NCBI RefSeq assembly: GCF_008254045.1
Contig: NZ_CP042425.1
Coordinates: 7,268,163 to 7,332,162 of the forward strand
DNA from: Limnoglobus roseus
GTDB taxonomy: Bacteria > Planctomycetota > Planctomycetia > Gemmatales > Gemmataceae
Length of the DNA stretch: 64,000 bases
Direction: 5' to 3'
A program made the position numbers and the translations under genes. The notes below the pieces were generated by a model. It saw only the letters and a list, made by a program, of their open reading frames with translations. It made no database searches and was not told the origin of the DNA. Shown here piece after piece: positions 39,750 to 48,811 of this stretch. Positions within the stretch are counted from its first letter, which is position 1; each line of letters begins with the position of its first letter.

Positions 39750-40298
39750 ATGCCAGCCACCGACCCGAACGCCGTGATCTTCGAGGCCGTCGCCTTCGCC
39801 GCCCGGGCGCACAAGAACCAGATTCGCAAGGACAAGGAGACGCCCTACGTCAGCCACGTTTTCCGCGTCGCCCTCACGGTGTCGCAGGTCTTCGGCTTCC
39901 ACCAGCCCACGCTGATTGCGGCGGCCGTCCTGCACGACACGATCGAGGACACGACCACGGATTACGACGACCTGTTGGAGAAGTTCGGCGAAGAAGTCGC
40001 CCGCATCGTCGTGGCCCTCACGAAGGACATGCGGTTGCCCGAAGAGGAGCGCGAGGAGGCGTACCGCAAACAACTGGTGGCCGGCGGTTGGCCCGTCTGC
40101 GTGTGCAAGTTGGCCGACATCTACGACAACACGAACGATGGCGCGACCCTCGGAGCAAAAGGCCGGGAGAAGTCGATCCGCCGGATGAAGTCGTACCTCG
40201 ACGCGCTGCGGACGGGCCTCACGGCGGAATCGCGGCCGGCCTTCGAGATCGTCGAAAAGCGACTGGCCGAGGCGGAATCGCACTTGGCGAAGGGTTGA
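39750..40298 (+). CDS. HD-domain phosphohydrolase (SpoT/MESH1-like)
   Basis: 182 residues from ATG 39750. The HD motif is complete: ETPYVSHVFRVAL, AAAVLHDTIEDTTTDYDDLL, and CKLADIYDNTND. This is the hydrolase half of RelA/SpoT without a synthetase, as in small alarmone hydrolases, so (p)ppGpp breakdown is plausible. It is divergent from the ROK gene with about 95 bp between. Confidence 0.85.
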   Translation: MPATDPNAVIFEAVAFAARAHKNQIRKDKETPYVSHVFRVALTVSQVFGFHQPTLIAAAVLHDTIEDTTTDYDDLLEKFGEEVARIVVALTKDMRLPEEEREEAYRKQLVAGGWPVCVCKLADIYDNTNDGATLGAKGREKSIRRMKSYLDALRTGLTAESRPAFEIVEKRLAEAESHLAKG

Positions 40299-40344
40299 CG
40301 GCACCGCCATAATTACCGTATCCCCGTTCACGAGGTTCCCACCG

Positions 40345-41583
40345 ATGCGCAACCGTTTCGCGGTCGCCCTTCTCGCACTCACGCTGGCGCTCGGCACCGC
40401 CCGCGCCTGCCCGTTCTGTTCGGTCCAGGGTCAGACCCTGGCCGGCGAAGTCAACCAGGCCGATCTCATCGTCCTCGGCACCCTGAAGAACGCCAAGCAA
40501 GACCCCAACGACATCACGAAGGGCACGACCGAACTCTCCATCGACTCGATCGTGAAGGACCACCCTTTCTTGAAGGGAAAGAAGACGCTGATCCTCCCAC
40601 GGTACATCCGCATTGACCCCGCCGCAGCCAACGCCCAGACGCTGGTCTTCTGCGGGCTTTACAGCACGGCGACCGACACCGCCGCTGCCGCCGTGGGGTC
40701 GACGGCCGTCCTCGTGAACTTCGACCGCTACCAACTCGACCCGTACCGCGGCGACGAGTTGGAGAAGGACAGCAAACTGCCGCAGTACCTGAAGGGGGCG
40801 TTCGCCGTCCGCGAGAAGGACGTGGTGAGCCGCCTGTGTTACTTCTTCGACTACCTCGACTCGCCGGAATCGAAGATCGCCACCGACGCCTTCTTGGAGT
40901 TCGCGAACGCCGACTATAAGGACGTTCAAGCCGCGTCGGCGAAGCTGAACATGGACAAGCTCCTCGGCTGGCTGGAAGACAAGCAAACGCCGGCGTCGCG
41001 GTTCGGCCTGTACGGGATGATCCTCGGCCACAGCAAGAAGCCGGCACACGCCGCGGCCCTCCGGGCGATCCTCGATGACCCGAAGAAGCAGTACACCAGC
41101 GGCCTCGACGGCGTCCTGGCGGGGTACATCATGCTCGACACCAAGGCCGGATGGCCGTTCCTGATGGACATCCTGACCGACGAGAAGAAGGACTTCCAGG
41201 TTCGGTACGCCGGGCTACGGGTGCTACGGTTCTTCTGGGACAACCGGCCGGACGTGGTGACGCACGACAAGATCGTGGAGGGGATGAAGGTCCTCGTCGC
41301 CCAATCGGACATCGCGGACCTGCCGATCGAAGACCTCCGCAAGTGGGACCGGACCGACGTGACCGCGTGGGTTCTGGAGAACGGCCAGAAGGAATCACAC
41401 AAGCAAATTCCCATCGTCCGCCGGGCCGTCCTGCGGTTCGCCCTGACGGTCGAGGGAAAGAGCGAGGCGGCGAAGGCGTTCGTCCATCAGTCTGAGAAGG
41501 ACGATGCGGAGCGAGTGAAACTCGTCCGCGAGATGCTCGCCGACGAGAAGCCGAAGCCGGCCGAGGCAACGACGATGAAGTGA
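40345..41583 (+). CDS. Secreted protein with CPFC motif, paralogue A
   Basis: 412 residues. A signal peptide ends at TARA, and the mature protein begins CPFCSVQGQTLAGEVNQADL, a CxxC right at the N-terminus. The rest alternates beta-like (LIVLGTLKNAKQDPND) and helical repeat segments (GLYGMILGHSKKPAHAAALR, YAGLRVLRFFWDNRPDVVTH) resembling HEAT-like repeats. A paralogue follows at 41701. The function is unknown; the terminal CxxC could bind metal or form a disulfide. Confidence 0.8.
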   Translation: MRNRFAVALLALTLALGTARACPFCSVQGQTLAGEVNQADLIVLGTLKNAKQDPNDITKGTTELSIDSIVKDHPFLKGKKTLILPRYIRIDPAAANAQTLVFCGLYSTATDTAAAAVGSTAVLVNFDRYQLDPYRGDELEKDSKLPQYLKGAFAVREKDVVSRLCYFFDYLDSPESKIATDAFLEFANADYKDVQAASAKLNMDKLLGWLEDKQTPASRFGLYGMILGHSKKPAHAAALRAILDDPKKQYTSGLDGVLAGYIMLDTKAGWPFLMDILTDEKKDFQVRYAGLRVLRFFWDNRPDVVTHDKIVEGMKVLVAQSDIADLPIEDLRKWDRTDVTAWVLENGQKESHKQIPIVRRAVLRFALTVEGKSEAAKAFVHQSEKDDAERVKLVREMLADEKPKPAEATTMK

Positions 41584-41600
41584 CGGCCACCCCGCACGCG

Positions 41601-41632
41601 AAAGCCCCGCCGACCGGCGGGGCTTTCTTTTT
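41601..41632 (+). terminator. Rho-independent terminator
   Basis: A GC-rich 11-12 bp stem (AAAGCCCCGCCG with CGGCGGGGCTTT) is followed by CTTTTTG, 18 bp after the stop of paralogue A. Classic intrinsic terminator. Confidence 0.9.
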
Positions 41633-41700
41633 GTCGCTTCCGTCTGGACAACCCTCGCGCCCATCGGGTCTACTCTCGGTGTCACCGAGAGGGTCGAACC

Positions 41701-42837
41701 GTGAGAGTATGGATCGCGTTAGTGCTGGTGTGTCTCGTTTCGGGTCCCGCTCTCGCGTGCAGCTTTTGCAGCGACGGCTTCACCCGACGCCAGCCGTTGC
41801 GCGAGAAGTTCGCCGATGCGAAGATCGTCGTGGCCGGCGTGCTGAAGAACCCGATTGCCCGCGACGACGGCACCGGCACGACGGAATTTCACATCACGCA
41901 CGTTCTCAAAACCGACGCCGCCCTCGGCAAGACCGCGGTCCTGACCATCCCGCGTTACCTGCCGATCGTTGCCGACACGCCGCCGGATTACGTCTTCTTC
42001 TGCTCCATCGTCGACGGCCGCATCGAGCCGGTTGACGGCATCGCGGGCGGCAAGGCGGTCAGAGACTATCTGACCGGCGTGGCGAAGATCGACGCCAAGA
42101 CGCCGGCCGGAACGCGCATTGGCTACTTCTTCCGGTTGCTAGACGCGGCCGACCCAACGGTGTCGGCGGACGCCTTTCTCGAACTCGCCCGCACGACCGA
42201 CGCGGACCTCGTGAAGGCCAAGGCGTCGCTCGACCCGGCGAAGATTCGCAAGTGGATCGTCGATCCGAAAGTCCCCGACGAGCGGATCGGCGTCCTCGGC
42301 CTTCTCCTCGGGCTCAGCGGGAATGGGGCCGACGCGAATTGGCTCGCCGGGGCGTTGACGACGGCGGCCCCAAGCGACCGCGTAGCGTCGAACCTCGGCG
42401 GCCTCCTGACGGGTTTGATCCTGCTGAATCCTGAGCAGGGCTGGAAACTCGCCGGCGATCTGCTGGCGTCGCCGACGCGGCCGTTCAGCGACAAGCTCAA
42501 CGTGATCTCCGCGATCCGCTTCTTCCAGGCGACGCGGCCGAAGGAATCGAAGGACCACATCGTCGCGTGCCTGCGGGCGCTCATCGCCAACCGCGACCTC
42601 GCCGACCTCGCGATTGACGACCTGCGGCGTTGGGGTTGGTGGGATCTGACGCCGACGATCCTGGACGCCTTCGCGAAGCCGACGCACGCGGCACCGGTGA
42701 TCCGCCGCGGCATCGTCCGGTACGCCCTTCAGTGCCCCGACGACAAGGCGAAAGCCTTCGTGGCCGGGCTGCGCACGACGGAGCCGGCCCTGGTCAAGAA
42801 GGTGGAAGACGGCCTGAAACTGTACGAGAAGAAGTAA
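41701..42837 (+). CDS. Secreted protein with CSFC motif, paralogue B
   Basis: 378 residues from GTG 41701 (GAGAGGG upstream). Signal peptide (VWIALVLVCLVSGPALA) and mature start CSFCSDGFTRRQPLREKFAD, then a beta-like KIVVAGVLKNPIARDDGTGT and helical repeats (RIGVLGLLLGLSGNGADANW, KLNVISAIRFFQATRPKESK). The same plan and several matching phrases show it arose by tandem duplication with paralogue A. It converges with the esterase gene with 2 bp between stops. Confidence 0.8.
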   Translation: MRVWIALVLVCLVSGPALACSFCSDGFTRRQPLREKFADAKIVVAGVLKNPIARDDGTGTTEFHITHVLKTDAALGKTAVLTIPRYLPIVADTPPDYVFFCSIVDGRIEPVDGIAGGKAVRDYLTGVAKIDAKTPAGTRIGYFFRLLDAADPTVSADAFLELARTTDADLVKAKASLDPAKIRKWIVDPKVPDERIGVLGLLLGLSGNGADANWLAGALTTAAPSDRVASNLGGLLTGLILLNPEQGWKLAGDLLASPTRPFSDKLNVISAIRFFQATRPKESKDHIVACLRALIANRDLADLAIDDLRRWGWWDLTPTILDAFAKPTHAAPVIRRGIVRYALQCPDDKAKAFVAGLRTTEPALVKKVEDGLKLYEKK

Positions 42838-42839
42838 CC

Positions 42840-44759
42840 TCACTCCTTCGCGAACTGCCAGTTCTCGTCGAAGATGCCGGCCGCCACGACTTCCGCCGCC
42901 GCCGGATCGTCCTTCGTCGGCTTCGGCTTGATGACGGCCCAGTCGCCCAGTCGCGGATAAAGTTGCGCGTTCGTACCCTTCAGTTCGGCCTCGTGGAACG
43001 TGTGGCCACTGTTCAGAATAAGGTATTTTTCCGGCACGTTCGGGTGGGGGTAGATCAGCACCGGCAGGTGCGTCGCCGCGTCGTACTCGACGCCGTTCAC
43101 GACGAGCTTTTCTGCCGTCCACTGGATCGGCAACTTTGGGAGAACCGCCTTGATGGCGGGGTTACTGCCGGGGTCGCCGAACAGGAGGGCCGAGTGTTGC
43201 TGCGTCTCGCCCGTCGGAAGCAGTCCGCGAAAATACTTATCCCACTCTCGGCCGAACCGGGCGAGCGAGGACTTCGCAAGACGATCGGTGGCCTCGGACC
43301 AACCCTTCCCGGTCGGCCCGACCACGCGGAACGGCGTGTGGAACACGTCGTCGATCGGCCCTTGCAATCCCGGTGATTTTCGCAGCACGACGTTCGCCTT
43401 CGCGGCCGCCCATTTGCCCGCGGTCTTCTCGAACGCCACGGCCGCACCGCCCGAAACGGCATCGACCGCCTGCCCGTCGATCACAACCTTCACCGGGACG
43501 TTCCCCAGTTCCTTCGCCCGCGTCAGCCGAAGCCGCGTTACGTTGATCGTCTTCACGTCGAAGCCTTCTGCCCCCTTCGCCTGGGCGTCAACGAGCGCGC
43601 GATCGTAGTGGCGTTCCAGTCCTTCCAGAACCACCCAGGAACAGGTGGGGTAGCGAAGGGTGTAGGTGACGAACCGGACGCGATTGGGGTACGCCTGCGG
43701 GCCGGCCGCGAGGTACTTCTGAAACTCCGCCTCGATCTTGGCGAGCCACTCCGGCGGTTGTTTGTGCTCCAGCCCCGGCGCGACGATGTGCGTGAACCGC
43801 AGCGGTTCCTTGAACCCTTTCAGCGCGTTCTCGATGTTGTCCGCCGCCGCTTTCTGCGGGTCGTTGCCACCCGAGTAGGCCACGATCGGCACGTCGAAGG
43901 CGTTCTCGGCGTAGTCGACCGCGTCGTAAATGTGCAGGCAACGCTCCTGGTAATCGGGCAGTTTCGGCAGCCCCTTGATGTAGCCGTGCGTGGTGGTGAA
44001 GCCGGCCCCCGGACTGATCGCCGCGAAGGCCGACGGGTGTTGGAGGCCGAGGTGCCACGTGCCGGCCCCGCCCATGGAAAAGCCACGTAGGATGACCGGC
44101 CACTCGGAAACGTCCCGAACCGTGGGAGCGGCTTCGGTGCGGAAGTTGGCGAGGGCCTCGAACACGTCTTGCTCGCCCGCCCAACGGTAGGCGTTATTCC
44201 CGCGGCCGTAGACCTCAATGACAACGTGGTCGGTCTTCGACCCGCCCTTCGCGGCTTCCTTTCCGACGATGAACCGAGATTCGGTCAGCGTCTGGTCCCG
44301 GCCGTGCAACACCACGTCGATGCGGCGAACTTTCTCGAACCCTTCCGGCACCAGCACGCTGTAGGGCTGAAGCGAGCCGTCCACCGCCGAGGCGTAGGCG
44401 CGAATTACGGCCTTGCCGCGAACGTCGCGCCACGGGGCTTGCCCCTTCGCGGCGGCCCGGGCGCGGGCCACCCCGGCTTCGATCACCGCGAGCGTTTGCT
44501 TCGGCGAATCCTTGCTGAAGAATTCGCCGTGGCGCACGATCCAGTCGGCGGCCTTCAAGTAGATGACAACGTCGTTCCGAACCCCGACCGGGACCGACGC
44601 CGGGATCGCGTCAACGGCCTTCTGCAACTCGGCCGTCTTCAATACGAGTTCCGCCAGAACGGCCTTGTCGATTGTCACGGCCTTCGGAGTCTCGAAATTC
44701 GGCTGCGCGAACGCGAAGCCGGGGAGTAACAGCAGCGTCGCGGCGAGGAGGTGTTTCAC
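42840..44759 (-). CDS. Secreted alpha/beta hydrolase (esterase/peptidase-like)
   Basis: 639 residues from GTG 44759 with a signal peptide (HLLAATLLLLPGFAFA). The nucleophile elbow is GFSMGGAGTWHLGLQHP; a likely Asp lies near YSGGNDPQKAA and a His in APGLEHKQPPEWL. A large beta-rich C-terminal region follows (residues ~400-639). Overall it resembles prolyl-oligopeptidase/PHB-depolymerase-like extracellular esterases. The substrate is unknown. Confidence 0.85.
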   Translation of the reverse strand: MKHLLAATLLLLPGFAFAQPNFETPKAVTIDKAVLAELVLKTAELQKAVDAIPASVPVGVRNDVVIYLKAADWIVRHGEFFSKDSPKQTLAVIEAGVARARAAAKGQAPWRDVRGKAVIRAYASAVDGSLQPYSVLVPEGFEKVRRIDVVLHGRDQTLTESRFIVGKEAAKGGSKTDHVVIEVYGRGNNAYRWAGEQDVFEALANFRTEAAPTVRDVSEWPVILRGFSMGGAGTWHLGLQHPSAFAAISPGAGFTTTHGYIKGLPKLPDYQERCLHIYDAVDYAENAFDVPIVAYSGGNDPQKAAADNIENALKGFKEPLRFTHIVAPGLEHKQPPEWLAKIEAEFQKYLAAGPQAYPNRVRFVTYTLRYPTCSWVVLEGLERHYDRALVDAQAKGAEGFDVKTINVTRLRLTRAKELGNVPVKVVIDGQAVDAVSGGAAVAFEKTAGKWAAAKANVVLRKSPGLQGPIDDVFHTPFRVVGPTGKGWSEATDRLAKSSLARFGREWDKYFRGLLPTGETQQHSALLFGDPGSNPAIKAVLPKLPIQWTAEKLVVNGVEYDAATHLPVLIYPHPNVPEKYLILNSGHTFHEAELKGTNAQLYPRLGDWAVIKPKPTKDDPAAAEVVAAGIFDENWQFAKE

Positions 44760-44904
44760 GGGTTCGTCTCGCGGGGAGGGGTCGAAGGGGTGGGGAAAGC
44801 CTATCGCTTCGGCCGGCGGATCGCAAGTCTCGACTTCCCGCCTACAATGCTTCCCACGGGGCGGACCGGCCGCCCCGGGGATTTACACACGTAGGAGACA
44901 CCGC

Positions 44905-45489
44905 ATGTCCCTGAAACTGTTCCTGGTCTGCTTCATTGGTCTGGCCGTCGTCGCCGCGAACGGCGCGCGGGCCGCGAACCCGGTGGTCGTGATGGAAACG
45001 TCCCTGGGCACGATCAAGATCGAACTCGACGAAGAGAAGGCCCCGATCACGGTCAAGAACTTCCTCAGCTACGTTGAAGATAAGCACTACGACGGCACGA
45101 TCTTCCACCGCGTCATCGGCAAGGAGAACTCCGACAAGGACTTCATGATCCAGGGCGGCGGCTTCGAGTCGGGCCTGAGCCAGAAGAAGACCAAGGCCCC
45201 GATCAAGAACGAGGCGTCGAACGGTCTGAGCAACAAGAAGTACACTATCGCGATGGCCCGAACCGGCGACCCGGACAGCGCCACGGCCCAGTTCTTCATC
45301 AACGTCGGGGACAACAAGTTCCTCGACAAGTCGGCGGCCAGCGACGGGTACGCCGTCTTCGGCAAGGTGACCGAAGGCACGGACGTCGTGGACAAGATCA
45401 AGGCGGTCGAGACCGGCACCCAGAAGGGCTACCAGAACGTCCCGACGACGGACGTGGTCATCAAGTCGGTGAAGCTCGAAAAGAAGTAA
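44905..45489 (+). CDS. Secreted cyclophilin-type peptidyl-prolyl isomerase
   Basis: 194 residues from ATG 44905 with TAGGAGA upstream. A signal peptide (LFLVCFIGLAVVAANGARA) is followed by a cyclophilin: ETSLGTIKIELDEEKAPITV, YDGTIFHRVIGKE, FMIQGGGFESG, IAMARTGDPDSATAQFFINV. Active-site Arg, Phe, Gln and a Phe are present; the usual Trp/His positions are less clear. It probably folds exported proteins. Confidence 0.93.
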   Translation: MSLKLFLVCFIGLAVVAANGARAANPVVVMETSLGTIKIELDEEKAPITVKNFLSYVEDKHYDGTIFHRVIGKENSDKDFMIQGGGFESGLSQKKTKAPIKNEASNGLSNKKYTIAMARTGDPDSATAQFFINVGDNKFLDKSAASDGYAVFGKVTEGTDVVDKIKAVETGTQKGYQNVPTTDVVIKSVKLEKK

Positions 45490-45494
45490 TCGCC

Positions 45495-45526
45495 AGCGGC
45501 CCCGACGAAACTTTGTCGGGGCCGCT
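45495..45526. terminator. Bidirectional hairpin between convergent genes
   Basis: AGCGGCCCCGAC (45495-45506) pairs with its exact complement at 45515-45526 across GAAACTTT. It sits between the cyclophilin and clpS stops and overlaps the first base of the clpS stop codon. Confidence 0.75.
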
Positions 45527-45852
45527 CACTCTGCCGCCTCCAGTTCGGCCGTCATCGACCCCTGGCAGCGCTTGATCGTCGGGTCCGGTCCGTAAGCGTG
45601 AACCTGCTCCTGCTTCAACTCGGCCACTTCTTTCGCCCCCGTGAACACGATCGCCCGGCCCTGCTTGTCCACCTCGTCCGCGAGTTGGTAGCCCTTTTCG
45701 ACCGGGTGGCCGAACAACTCCTTCAGCATCAGGATCACGTACGCATAAGAGTGGTCGTCGTCGTTCAACAGCACGACGTGGTAGGGGGGTTGGTGTCGCG
45801 TCTTCTGTTGGCTCTCGGCTTCGAGTTCGGGCAGCGTTGCGGTATTGCTCAT
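45526..45852 (-). CDS. clpS: ClpS adaptor for ATP-dependent Clp protease
   Basis: 108 residues. The substrate-binding loop and helix are present: PYHVVLLNDDDHSYAYVILM, LKELFGHPVEKGYQLADEVD. ClpS delivers N-degron substrates to ClpAP/ClpCP. No clpA lies nearby, which is usual in planctomycetes. Start ATG 45852. Confidence 0.93.
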   Translation of the reverse strand: MSNTATLPELEAESQQKTRHQPPYHVVLLNDDDHSYAYVILMLKELFGHPVEKGYQLADEVDKQGRAIVFTGAKEVAELKQEQVHAYGPDPTIKRCQGSMTAELEAAE

Positions 45853-45883
45853 CGGTCAGCCTCTACGGTCCGTCGAAAAGATC

Positions 45884-47644
45884 TCAGCCCCGCCCGCCCA
45901 TCGCGTGCGGCCCGGTCGGGGGGACGTTCTCGACCAACCGGCCGAAGCAAACGATGGCGATGTCGTCGGTCTGCGGGCGGCCGTTGGCGTGCTGTCGGAC
46001 CGCCCGGACGAGCCGCTCCCCCAACGCCTTCGGGCGGTCGATCGGCGATCCGGCGGTTGGCTTCATTATGGTCGCCGTCAGCCCCTCGTAGCCGAACATG
46101 GCGTCGGCGGGGGCCGGGGACGTGGCGTCGGTCACGCCGTCGGTGAACAGGAGGAGGGTGTCGCCCGGTAACAAGCCGATCTCGACCGCCTCGTAGGGGT
46201 ACGACTCGACGATGCCGAGGGCCAGGCCACTTTGCTCGTGGGTGATGACTTCCACGAGGGTACGGTCGGTCGCCCGGAACCGCATCGGGTTCAAGTGGCC
46301 GGCGTTGACGATAGTGACGCGGTGCGTGACCGGATTGAGAACAAGCGCCGCCATCGTCACAAACCGGTCGCCGATGCCGCCGCGGATGAGTTGGTCGCTC
46401 AGGTGCTGAATCGCGGTCGGCACGTCGGGCTGCGTCATCATGCAGTACCGGGCTTCCGCGCTCAGTTTCGCCATGAGCAGCGCGGCCGGCACGCCCTTCC
46501 CGGCCACGTCGCCGAGCAGGATCGCAATCCGGCCGTCCGGCAGCGGGATGAACGTGTAGTAGTCGCCGCCCACCGTCTGGGCCGCGCTGTAGTCGCTGAA
46601 GAACTCGTACCCGGCGATGACGGGCAGCGTCCGCGGGAGGAAGTCGAGTTGGACCTTGCGGGCGATCTCGATTTCCTTCTGAAGTTTCTCCCGCGCCATC
46701 GTGCTCTCGTGAAGGGTCGCCTTTTCGATAGCCACGGTCGCCAAGTTGGCGACGATTAGCAACAGGTTCAGGTCGTCCTTCTTGAACTTCTTGCCGCGGT
46801 CCTGGGTGTCCAGTTGCATCGCGCCGATGGCCTTGCCGTCGGAATCGGTCAGCGGCACGCACATCACCGACCGGATGCGGAACTCGGCGATCGACTGGGC
46901 CGCTCCCATCGCGACGTCGCTGGAGGCGTCTTCGCTCAAGTACGCGGCCATCGACTCCATGCACTTGCGGACGATCGTCTTACTAAACCGGTGATCGTCC
47001 TGGCTGCCCTGGCGACGAACCTTGACGATCTTCGGGATGAGTTTCTTGTCCTCGGCGAGGATGATGAAGCACCGGTCGGCCTGCCGGAACACGTTGAAAC
47101 TCGTCTCGGCGATGGTCGACAGGAGCGGCTCGAGTTCGAGGGCCTTCGACAGACTGATGCTAATGTCCAACAGCGCCCTCAGCATGTCCTTGGGCTGGGC
47201 GTTCAGCAAATCCGTGTCGGACCCCTTGGCCACCATGTGCTCGATACTGCTCGAATCGTTCTTCAGTTCGTCCTCTTGCGTATCCTCCAGGTTTACCGGC
47301 GGCTTGTATTCCCCCGGGAGGGGCTGCATGTGAGGGACGAAAGGCCGGTCGTCCTGGAACAAGTACTGGAAGTCGCAAATCTTGATCCGGTCGTCGTGCT
47401 TGAGGGCGTGCCGCTCCGTGATTTCGCGGTTGTTGACGAGGGTCTTGTTCCGGCTCTTGAGGTCTTCGATAAAGAACTGTCCGTTCGACCGGATGATTCT
47501 GGCGTGCTTCCGGCTGACCGCGTGATTCGGCACCACAATGCCACAAACGTCTTCCCGGCCGAGGACGACTTCGTCGGTTGACAAGAGATAACTTTGCCCG
47601 GAGCCCGTCATTCCGGGGGCTTTGATGAGTTTGAGCTTTGGCAT
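45884..47644 (-). CDS. FHA-GAF-PP2C (SpoIIE/RsbU-like) phosphatase
   Basis: 586 residues from ATG 47644; the frame extends further upstream but those residues look random. FHA at ~20-100 (VLGREDVCGIVVPNHAVSRK, FIEDLKSRNKTLVNN), GAF at ~150-315 (LLSTIAETSFNVFRQADRCF), a linking helix (MAREKLQKEIEIARKVQLDF) and a PPM phosphatase at ~350-570 with metal motifs GGDYYTFIPLPDGRIAILLG DVAGKG and LLLFTDGVTDATSP. It is predicted to read a phospho-signal and dephosphorylate a partner regulator such as an anti-anti-sigma factor. Confidence 0.92.
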   Translation of the reverse strand: MPKLKLIKAPGMTGSGQSYLLSTDEVVLGREDVCGIVVPNHAVSRKHARIIRSNGQFFIEDLKSRNKTLVNNREITERHALKHDDRIKICDFQYLFQDDRPFVPHMQPLPGEYKPPVNLEDTQEDELKNDSSSIEHMVAKGSDTDLLNAQPKDMLRALLDISISLSKALELEPLLSTIAETSFNVFRQADRCFIILAEDKKLIPKIVKVRRQGSQDDHRFSKTIVRKCMESMAAYLSEDASSDVAMGAAQSIAEFRIRSVMCVPLTDSDGKAIGAMQLDTQDRGKKFKKDDLNLLLIVANLATVAIEKATLHESTMAREKLQKEIEIARKVQLDFLPRTLPVIAGYEFFSDYSAAQTVGGDYYTFIPLPDGRIAILLGDVAGKGVPAALLMAKLSAEARYCMMTQPDVPTAIQHLSDQLIRGGIGDRFVTMAALVLNPVTHRVTIVNAGHLNPMRFRATDRTLVEVITHEQSGLALGIVESYPYEAVEIGLLPGDTLLLFTDGVTDATSPAPADAMFGYEGLTATIMKPTAGSPIDRPKALGERLVRAVRQHANGRPQTDDIAIVCFGRLVENVPPTGPHAMGGRG

Positions 47645-47846
47645 GGTACTACCACGGGTAAGGCGCGGCGGGCCGTGGGGAAGGCACGACGACCCTGATA
47701 ATTCGGGGAAATCTTCACTGATCTTACCCCTGATGCCCGCGAGATGCAAGCAACCAAGCACCGCGGTCCGCCGGAAACAGATTACCACCACCGCCGCCGT
47801 CGGGTAGAATGGTGCGGACGTCTCGACCCTCGGGAGATCGACCATC

Positions 47847-48119
47847 ATGGCGAACAATTCGCCGCGTAAACGGAAGCCCAAGAGCCGCGTGCAAGGCATC
47901 CTGGGCGTCGGGCTGGACAATCAGGACGGCGAAAAGCGGATCACCCGGTCGGAGGAGATGGTCCTGATCGGCGGCTCGAAGGAAACCCACGAGCGGATGC
48001 AAGAGACGGCGATCCGATTCAGCGAAGGGCTGGAGAAAGTGGGCAAGAAGCTGCCCGAGATCTCGGTTAAGCAGGCGATCGACCTGCTTCGGGCGGCCCA
48101 CGAGCAAACCGGGCGTTAA
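47847..48119 (+). CDS. Conserved hypothetical protein (90 aa)
   Basis: GGGAG lies seven bases before ATG 47847. A basic N-terminus (NNSPRKRKPKSRVQG) is followed by LGVGLDNQDGEKRITRSEEM and an amphipathic helix. The appearance is of a small conserved planctomycete protein; I assign no function. It is divergent from the phosphatase gene with 202 bp between. Confidence 0.7.
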   Translation: MANNSPRKRKPKSRVQGILGVGLDNQDGEKRITRSEEMVLIGGSKETHERMQETAIRFSEGLEKVGKKLPEISVKQAIDLLRAAHEQTGR

Positions 48120-48207
48120 ATCCCGCAATTTCAGACCCCGTCAAACGAATGACACGTCGCGAAACCTTTCTCCCCCGGCCGGGGTAGGACTCTGCGAGAG
48201 GTTGAAC

Positions 48208-48804
48208 GTGACCGCCGACAGCGATGCCGAACTGGTCCGCCGGTGCCTCCTCGGCGACGCGGCCGCCATGCGTTCCCTCGTCGAACGATTCCAAACTGAC
48301 GTTTACAGCGTGTGCGTGCGGCTGCTACGCCACTCCCAGGACGCGGAAGACGTGGCCCAGGAGGTGTTCATCCGCGTGTTCCGCAGCCTGAACCGCTGGG
48401 ATTGCACCCGGCAACTGCGGCCGTGGATTCTGGGCATCACGATCAACCGCTGCCGGACGGCGATGTCGAAGCGGGTGCGGCGGCCGGAACTGGTCGATCA
48501 CCTGCACGAGACGGCGAGCCAACAGCCGGAGGACGACAGCCACGAACTGACGGCGGAAATCCGAACCGCCGTGGACGAGATGCGGACCGACTACCGCGAA
48601 GTGTTCGTGCTGTTCCACGAGCACGGGCAGTCTTACGAGGAGATTTCGGCCGTGATCGACCGCCCCGTGGGGACGATCAAGACGTGGCTGCACCGGGCAC
48701 GAACGGAAATCTTGATCCGCCTGCGGCGACGCGGTCTTGTGCCTTCAACTGACCACCCCGCCAAGAAGCAGGAAGCCGACCAAAGCGTCCCGGTAACGGG
48801 ATGA
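48208..48804 (+). CDS. ECF RNA polymerase sigma factor
   Basis: About 198 residues. Region 2 (LVERFQTDVYSVCVRLLRHS, QDAEDVAQEVFIRVFRSLNR) and region 4 (YREVFVLFHEHGQSYEEISA, RPVGTIKTWLHRARTEIL) are complete. GTG 48208 has GAGAGG at proper spacing and is preferred over TTG 48202. The gene is followed by its probable anti-sigma factor. Confidence 0.92.
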   Translation: MTADSDAELVRRCLLGDAAAMRSLVERFQTDVYSVCVRLLRHSQDAEDVAQEVFIRVFRSLNRWDCTRQLRPWILGITINRCRTAMSKRVRRPELVDHLHETASQQPEDDSHELTAEIRTAVDEMRTDYREVFVLFHEHGQSYEEISAVIDRPVGTIKTWLHRARTEILIRLRRRGLVPSTDHPAKKQEADQSVPVTG

Positions 48805-48811
48805 CCGAGCC

